From positions 1 through 7,545 of the forward strand of contig SLFB01000260.1 of NCBI GenBank assembly GCA_007124475.1: a DNA stretch of 7,545 nt. Direction: 5' to 3'. Both the position numbers and the translations under genes were made by a program. Below are positions 4,467-7,545 of this stretch, in pieces. The notes under the pieces are model-generated. The model did not search any database, had not been told where the DNA came from, and saw only the letters and a list, made by a program, of their open reading frames with translations. This DNA comes from Vibrio sp. (GTDB lineage Bacteria; Pseudomonadota; Gammaproteobacteria; Enterobacterales; Vibrionaceae). The stretch's first letter is position 1. Each line of letters begins with the position of its first letter.

Positions 4467-5873
4467 ATGGATAACAAATTAGGTTTAGGATCGCTAACCG
4501 CGTTGGTTATCGGCTCCATGATCGGAGCCGGAGTATTTAGTCTGCCACAAAATATGGCGGCGGTGGCCAGTCCTCTTGCCGTTATGATCGGCTGGATCAT
4601 TACTGGGGTTGGAATGATCTTTCTCGCTTTATCATTCCAGCAATTAGCGATCCACAAACCAGAAATCAATAGTGGGGTATTTGGTTATGCCCGTGCTGGG
4701 TTTGGCGATTTTGCGGGTTTCTGCTCGGCATGGGGCTATTGGTTTAGCGCCATGGTGGCGAATGTCTCTTATCTAGTGATCGTGTTTAGTACGCTTGGCA
4801 TGCTGTTTGACACTCCCGAACGGGTGATTTTTGGTGCCGGTAATACGTTGATATCCGTCGCGGGCGCATCGGTATTATTATGGTTAGTGCACAGCTTGGT
4901 ATTACGTGGCGTACAAACAGCAGCCTTGATCAACTTGGTGACCACTTGCGCTAAAATGATCCCGTTACTGTTATTTATTGTGTGCGCTATCAGTGCATTT
5001 CGTTGGCAGACATTCACTCTGGATTTCACCGGTTTGCACTTTGGTGCAGAGCATGATCTATGGTCACAAGTCAAGGCCACTATGTTGATCACCGTTTGGG
5101 TGTTTATTGGCGTAGAAGGTGCCGTTGTTGTGTCTAGTCGCGCACGCCATCGTCGTGATATCGGCCGAGCAACAATTTTAGGCTTGCTAACGGCGCTGGT
5201 TATTTATGTGTTGGTGACTTTGCTCTCTATGGGGGTGATTGTTCCGACTGAATTAGCCAGTTATCAAAATCCATCCATGGCAAGAGTGCTCACTGAGATT
5301 TTAGGGCCTTGGGGGCAATATATCGTGGCCGCTGGATTGATTTTATCGGTGAGCGGCGCATTTTTAAGTTGGACAGTACTGGCTTCAGAAGCGCCTTTTC
5401 TTGGGGCTAAAGATGGCATGTTTCCAATGCGTTTAGCACGTCAAAATGCCGCTGGTAGCCCGGCTAATGCTTTGATATTGACCAATGTCTGTATTCAAAT
5501 TTCCTTGATTGTGGTGATGTTTGCAGGCAGCACCTATGATACTTTGCTGATCTTTGCTTCAGAAATGATCCTCGTTCCTTACTTCCTAGTGGGTGCCTAC
5601 ACGTTAAAATTGGCGTTTCAGCAACCTAAGCTGGGTAAGTTGTTTGTGATTGGTTTTGGTGCTGCTTTATATGGGGCTTGGCTGTTATACGCTTCAGGGC
5701 TTCATTACTTATTACTTTCAACCTTGCTCTATCTGCCAGGTATAGCGTTTTATATGAAAGCCAAGCGAGAACAAAGCCTGCCTGTTTTTATGGGGCGAGA
5801 AAAATGGGGGGCAAGCACCTTGACCTTGTGTGCATTAGTCGCGGTTGGTTTGATGTGGCAAGGCTGGATTTAG
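4467..5873 (+). CDS. Basic amino acid/polyamine antiporter, APA family (arginine:ornithine antiporter-like, ArcD type)
   Basis: The product is a 468-residue, highly hydrophobic inner-membrane protein with about twelve likely membrane segments. The first segment carries GSMIGAGVFSLPQ (16-28), the substrate-binding signature of APC-superfamily basic amino acid and polyamine antiporters. Further family-like stretches are SGVFGYARAGFG before the third segment, WVFIGVEGAVVVSSRARHR in the middle, and SWTVLASEAPFLGAKDGMFP. Such proteins exchange arginine, lysine or agmatine for ornithine or a related product. Arginine/ornithine exchange is the usual label in Vibrio, but substrate choice is inference. 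No arginine deiminase genes lie nearby. The start is uncertain: GTG at 4461 has AAGG (4451-4454) at ideal spacing, whereas ATG at 4467 gives the usual M-NKLGL family start with 12-base spacing. I chose ATG. Confidence 0.88.
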   Translation: MDNKLGLGSLTALVIGSMIGAGVFSLPQNMAAVASPLAVMIGWIITGVGMIFLALSFQQLAIHKPEINSGVFGYARAGFGDFAGFCSAWGYWFSAMVANVSYLVIVFSTLGMLFDTPERVIFGAGNTLISVAGASVLLWLVHSLVLRGVQTAALINLVTTCAKMIPLLLFIVCAISAFRWQTFTLDFTGLHFGAEHDLWSQVKATMLITVWVFIGVEGAVVVSSRARHRRDIGRATILGLLTALVIYVLVTLLSMGVIVPTELASYQNPSMARVLTEILGPWGQYIVAAGLILSVSGAFLSWTVLASEAPFLGAKDGMFPMRLARQNAAGSPANALILTNVCIQISLIVVMFAGSTYDTLLIFASEMILVPYFLVGAYTLKLAFQQPKLGKLFVIGFGAALYGAWLLYASGLHYLLLSTLLYLPGIAFYMKAKREQSLPVFMGREKWGASTLTLCALVAVGLMWQGWI

Positions 5874-5892
5874 TCAACTGAGTGAGCTCATT

Positions 5893-5943
5893 GATTGAGG
5901 GGGGAGTTGAGTTGGTCGATGCCGCTCAACTCTCCCCTCAATC
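5893..5943. terminator. Long hairpin between convergent antiporter and ispB genes
   Basis: The arms 5893-5911 and 5925-5943 pair over 19 bp with one G-U pair in the plus-strand RNA, around a 13-base loop. It begins 20 bp after the antiporter stop. No U-tract follows on either strand, so it is not a standard intrinsic terminator. Its place between converging genes suggests it ends or protects both mRNAs. Confidence 0.6.
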
Positions 5944-5947
5944 ACAA

Positions 5948-6070
5948 ACCGTTGCTGCTGACTTGACGCTGAAGGGGAATTACGTTCGCTCACCCCAATC
6001 ACATCGTCTTCTATGCTCATGGGTATGAACTCACTTGCCGCCTACCTGCAACTCCAAGTTGTTTGGGGAT
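5948..6070. repeat. ERIC / IRU element, eroded left end
   Basis: This copy shares with the element at 2779-2907 the order CTGACTTGA-GCTG, GTTCGCTCACCCCAATCACAT, CTATGCTCATGGG, ACTCACTTGCCGCCTACC and TGCAACTCCAAGTTGTTTGGG. The right half is nearly identical to that copy, while the left TATACCC terminus is lost and the right end reads GGGGATGG instead of GGGTATA. It lies 13 bp beyond the ispB stop, so ispB transcripts would read into it. Confidence 0.85.
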
Positions 6071-6083
6071 GGTTTTTATTTAA

Positions 6084-7055
6084 TTACTTATTACGCTTGA
6101 CGGCCATATGGGCAACGGCAATTAAAGCTTGCTTATAGTCACTATCAGGAATAATCGCGAGTTCGGCAATGGCTTTATCCGCTTCTTGTTGCGCTTTGGC
6201 AGTTGTATATTCTAGTGATCCTGCTTGATGCATAACGGCTAAAATATCGTTGAGTTTGTCCATACCATTGGCTTTTTCAATCGCTTCACGAATCATCGCT
6301 GCTTGTTCTGGGCAGCTATTATGCATGGCATGCAGTAAAGGGAGGGTTGGTTTGCCCTCAGCCAGATCGTCCCCTACGTTTTTACCCATATCTTTGCCAT
6401 CGGCAGTGTAATCCATCACATCATCGATTAATTGAAAGGCAGTTCCAAGGTATCGGCCGTAGTTCTGCAGTGCCAGTTCAACTTCTGGTGAAGCTGCTGA
6501 TAATACCGCACCAATCTGCGTTGCTGCTTCAAATAAGCGTGCGGTTTTTGAGTAAATGACCTGAAGGTAACTTTCTTCGGTAGTGTCAGGATCATTGCAA
6601 TTCATGAGCTGCAATACCTCACCTTCAGCAATGACGTTCACTGAGTGACTCATCAGCTTTAGGATCCGCATTGAGCCAAGTTCGGTCATCATTTGAAACG
6701 AGCGAGTGTAGATAAAATCCCCGACTAGTACGCTAGCCGCGTTGCCAAACATAGCGTTGGCTGTCGCTTTACCACGACGCATATCGGATTCATCAACCAC
6801 ATCATCATGTAATAGCGTTGCGGTATGAATAAATTCAATAAACGCGGCTGCCATGGTATGACCTTCACCTTGGTAGTCTAGCGCTTTGGCTGATAAAATC
6901 GCCAAGAGGGGACGTAAGCGTTTACCTCCACCACTGACAATATAGAATCCCAACTGATTGATAAGAGCAACATCTGAGTTGAGTTGAGCAAGTATTATTT
7001 TATCCGTTTTTGCCATGTCATCGGCAGTAAGGGCTTGGATAGCTTTAAAATCCAT
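6084..7055 (-). CDS. ispB: Octaprenyl diphosphate synthase (all-trans polyprenyl diphosphate synthase)
   Basis: IspB extends farnesyl diphosphate with isopentenyl units to make the C40 side chain of ubiquinone and menaquinone. The 323-residue product has the same length as the Escherichia coli enzyme. Visible motifs are GGGKRLRP (42-49), the first aspartate-rich motif DDVVD (84-88) with RRGK following, and the second, DDVMD (211-215), then KNVGDDLAEGKPTLP (225-239). Alanine at 79, five residues before the first aspartate, is the small residue that permits long chains. An upstream in-frame start at 7205 would add 50 residues with no family match. The ATG at 7055 gives the conserved N-terminus and has GGA six bases upstream, although ATG at 7058 is also possible. 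It diverges from rplU, the usual enteric and vibrio order. No proper terminator follows, only an ERIC element and a hairpin. Confidence 0.97.
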   Translation of the reverse strand: MDFKAIQALTADDMAKTDKIILAQLNSDVALINQLGFYIVSGGGKRLRPLLAILSAKALDYQGEGHTMAAAFIEFIHTATLLHDDVVDESDMRRGKATANAMFGNAASVLVGDFIYTRSFQMMTELGSMRILKLMSHSVNVIAEGEVLQLMNCNDPDTTEESYLQVIYSKTARLFEAATQIGAVLSAASPEVELALQNYGRYLGTAFQLIDDVMDYTADGKDMGKNVGDDLAEGKPTLPLLHAMHNSCPEQAAMIREAIEKANGMDKLNDILAVMHQAGSLEYTTAKAQQEADKAIAELAIIPDSDYKQALIAVAHMAVKRNK

Positions 7056-7173
7056 CATAAATCCAGCTGAAGTTAGAGCTCGTAAGGCATTATGTTCTGC
7101 ATGAGTTGTTGAATAATACACTAAAAAATATTGATTAATATATGGCTTAAAGGCATGATTGCCGCACTTTTGT

Positions 7174-7202
7174 TTGGCGATTAGCTTTTCGCCAATTTTT
7201 TT
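7174..7202 (+). terminator. Terminator-shaped hairpin on the plus strand in the ispB/rplU spacer
   Basis: TTGGCGA (7174-7180) pairs with TCGCCAA (7189-7195) around an 8-base loop and is followed by seven T residues (7196-7202). This is the form of an intrinsic terminator for plus-strand transcription, but the only upstream plus-strand sequence is antisense to ispB. It lies 11 bp before the rplU -35 box, so it may insulate that promoter, and the T-run may also serve as an upstream AT element. Confidence 0.5.
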
Positions 7203-7212
7203 CAAATATGGC

Positions 7213-7241
7213 TTGTCATAAGGGCATCATTCACGTAGAAT
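7213..7241 (+). promoter_or_regulatory. Near-consensus sigma70 promoter of rplU
   Basis: TTGTCA (7213-7218) and TAGAAT (7236-7241) each match five of six consensus bases and are separated by the optimal 17 bp. An AT-rich run (7194-7209) precedes the -35. The GC-rich discriminator CTGCGCCC follows the -10, a feature of ribosomal promoters under growth-rate and ppGpp control. Transcription would start near 7248. Confidence 0.85.
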
Positions 7242-7267
7242 CTGCGCCCTATTGATGATTAGTTTAG

Positions 7268-7307
7268 CGCACACCCTTTTTGCTCAATAGATAGCATAGG
7301 CTGTGCG
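7268..7307 (+). promoter_or_regulatory. Structured 5' leader of rplU
   Basis: Within the roughly 78-base leader, CGCACA (7268-7273) pairs with TGTGCG (7302-7307). Inside it CCT (7275-7277) pairs with AGG (7298-7300), and TGCT (7281-7284) with AGCA (7293-7296). The result is one interrupted hairpin ending 8 bases before the Shine-Dalgarno GGAG (7316-7319). Many ribosomal protein operons are controlled through such leaders. Control of this one by L21 is inference. Confidence 0.45.
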
Positions 7308-7325
7308 GAAAAAGCGGAGTAAAAT

Positions 7326-7545
7326 ATGTACGCTGTTTTCCAATCTGGTGGTAAACAACACCGTGTTAGCGAAGGTCAAACCCTTCGCTTAGAGAAATTA
7401 GACGTTGAAACTGGCGCAACAGTTGAATTTGATAAAGTTCTTCTGATCGCTAATGGTGAAGCAATTCAAGTTGGTGCTCCTCTGGTTGAGGGCGGTAAAG
7501 TGACTGCTGAAGTGGTACAACATGGTCGTGGCGATAAAATCAAAA
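7326..7545 (+). CDS. rplU: 50S ribosomal protein L21 (bL21), N-terminal part only
   Basis: Seventy-three codons are present before the right edge cuts the gene. The N-terminus MYAVFQSGGKQHRV is the unmistakable opening of bL21, followed by GATVEFDKVLLI, GAPLVEGGKVTAEVV and HGRGDKI, all conserved in the family. L21 binds 23S rRNA in the large ribosomal subunit. About 30 residues are missing at the C-terminus. The Shine-Dalgarno GGAG (7316-7319) stands six bases before the ATG, and a strong promoter lies 85-113 bp upstream. In related genomes rpmA (L27) follows in the same operon, beyond this window. Confidence 0.98.
   Translation, partial: MYAVFQSGGKQHRVSEGQTLRLEKLDVETGATVEFDKVLLIANGEAIQVGAPLVEGGKVTAEVVQHGRGDKIK

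Noticed and set aside
7056..7205. N-terminal extension of ispB to an upstream ATG at 7205
   Set aside because: The 50 extra residues have no resemblance to the family, the 323-residue form equals the Escherichia coli length, and the region more likely holds the ispB leader and promoter.
1..7545. Undescribed multi-gene defence, mobile or biosynthetic system
   Set aside because: All complete and partial genes belong to well-known families in a familiar vibrio order, and no unexplained coding region remains.

Overview
The window reads as a conserved chromosomal segment from a Vibrio-like gammaproteobacterium (Vibrionaceae). The order is TRAP permease - TAXI binding protein - argR on the minus strand, then mdh and an amino-acid antiporter on the plus strand, then ispB (minus) diverging from rplU (plus). 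From memory this matches the neighbourhood of mdh in Vibrio cholerae. The 156-aa ArgR, 310-aa Mdh and 323-aa IspB have enteric/vibrio lengths and intact signature residues, and two intergenic ERIC (IRU) elements also fit this group.

Region by region: positions 1-1828 hold a TAXI-type TRAP uptake system, with the permease cut by the left window edge and its periplasmic receptor complete. A 367-bp gap with hairpins and a palindrome separates the two genes. Positions 1829-2198 are the receptor gene's upstream region and hold a good CRP-like site. Next comes argR, whose 548-bp divergent spacer with mdh contains an argR promoter candidate, a full-length ERIC element, and an overlapping ArcA-like/FNR-like site before mdh. 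mdh ends at a canonical intrinsic terminator. An APA-family basic amino acid/polyamine antiporter follows under its own upstream region. It converges with ispB across a 19-bp hairpin and a second, eroded ERIC element. The ispB/rplU spacer carries a near-consensus sigma70 promoter for rplU, a structured rplU leader, and a plus-strand terminator-shaped hairpin with no known gene in front of it.

Functionally these are neighbours rather than one operon: organic/amino acid uptake (TRAP), arginine-responsive repression (ArgR), the TCA cycle (Mdh), basic amino acid exchange, quinone side-chain synthesis (IspB) and ribosomal protein L21. A plausible common thread is carbon and redox control through CRP, ArcA and FNR, but this rests on site matches read by eye. 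I see no mobile gene, CRISPR, phage, tRNA or rRNA, and no convincing undescribed multi-gene system. The points worth a second look are all non-coding.
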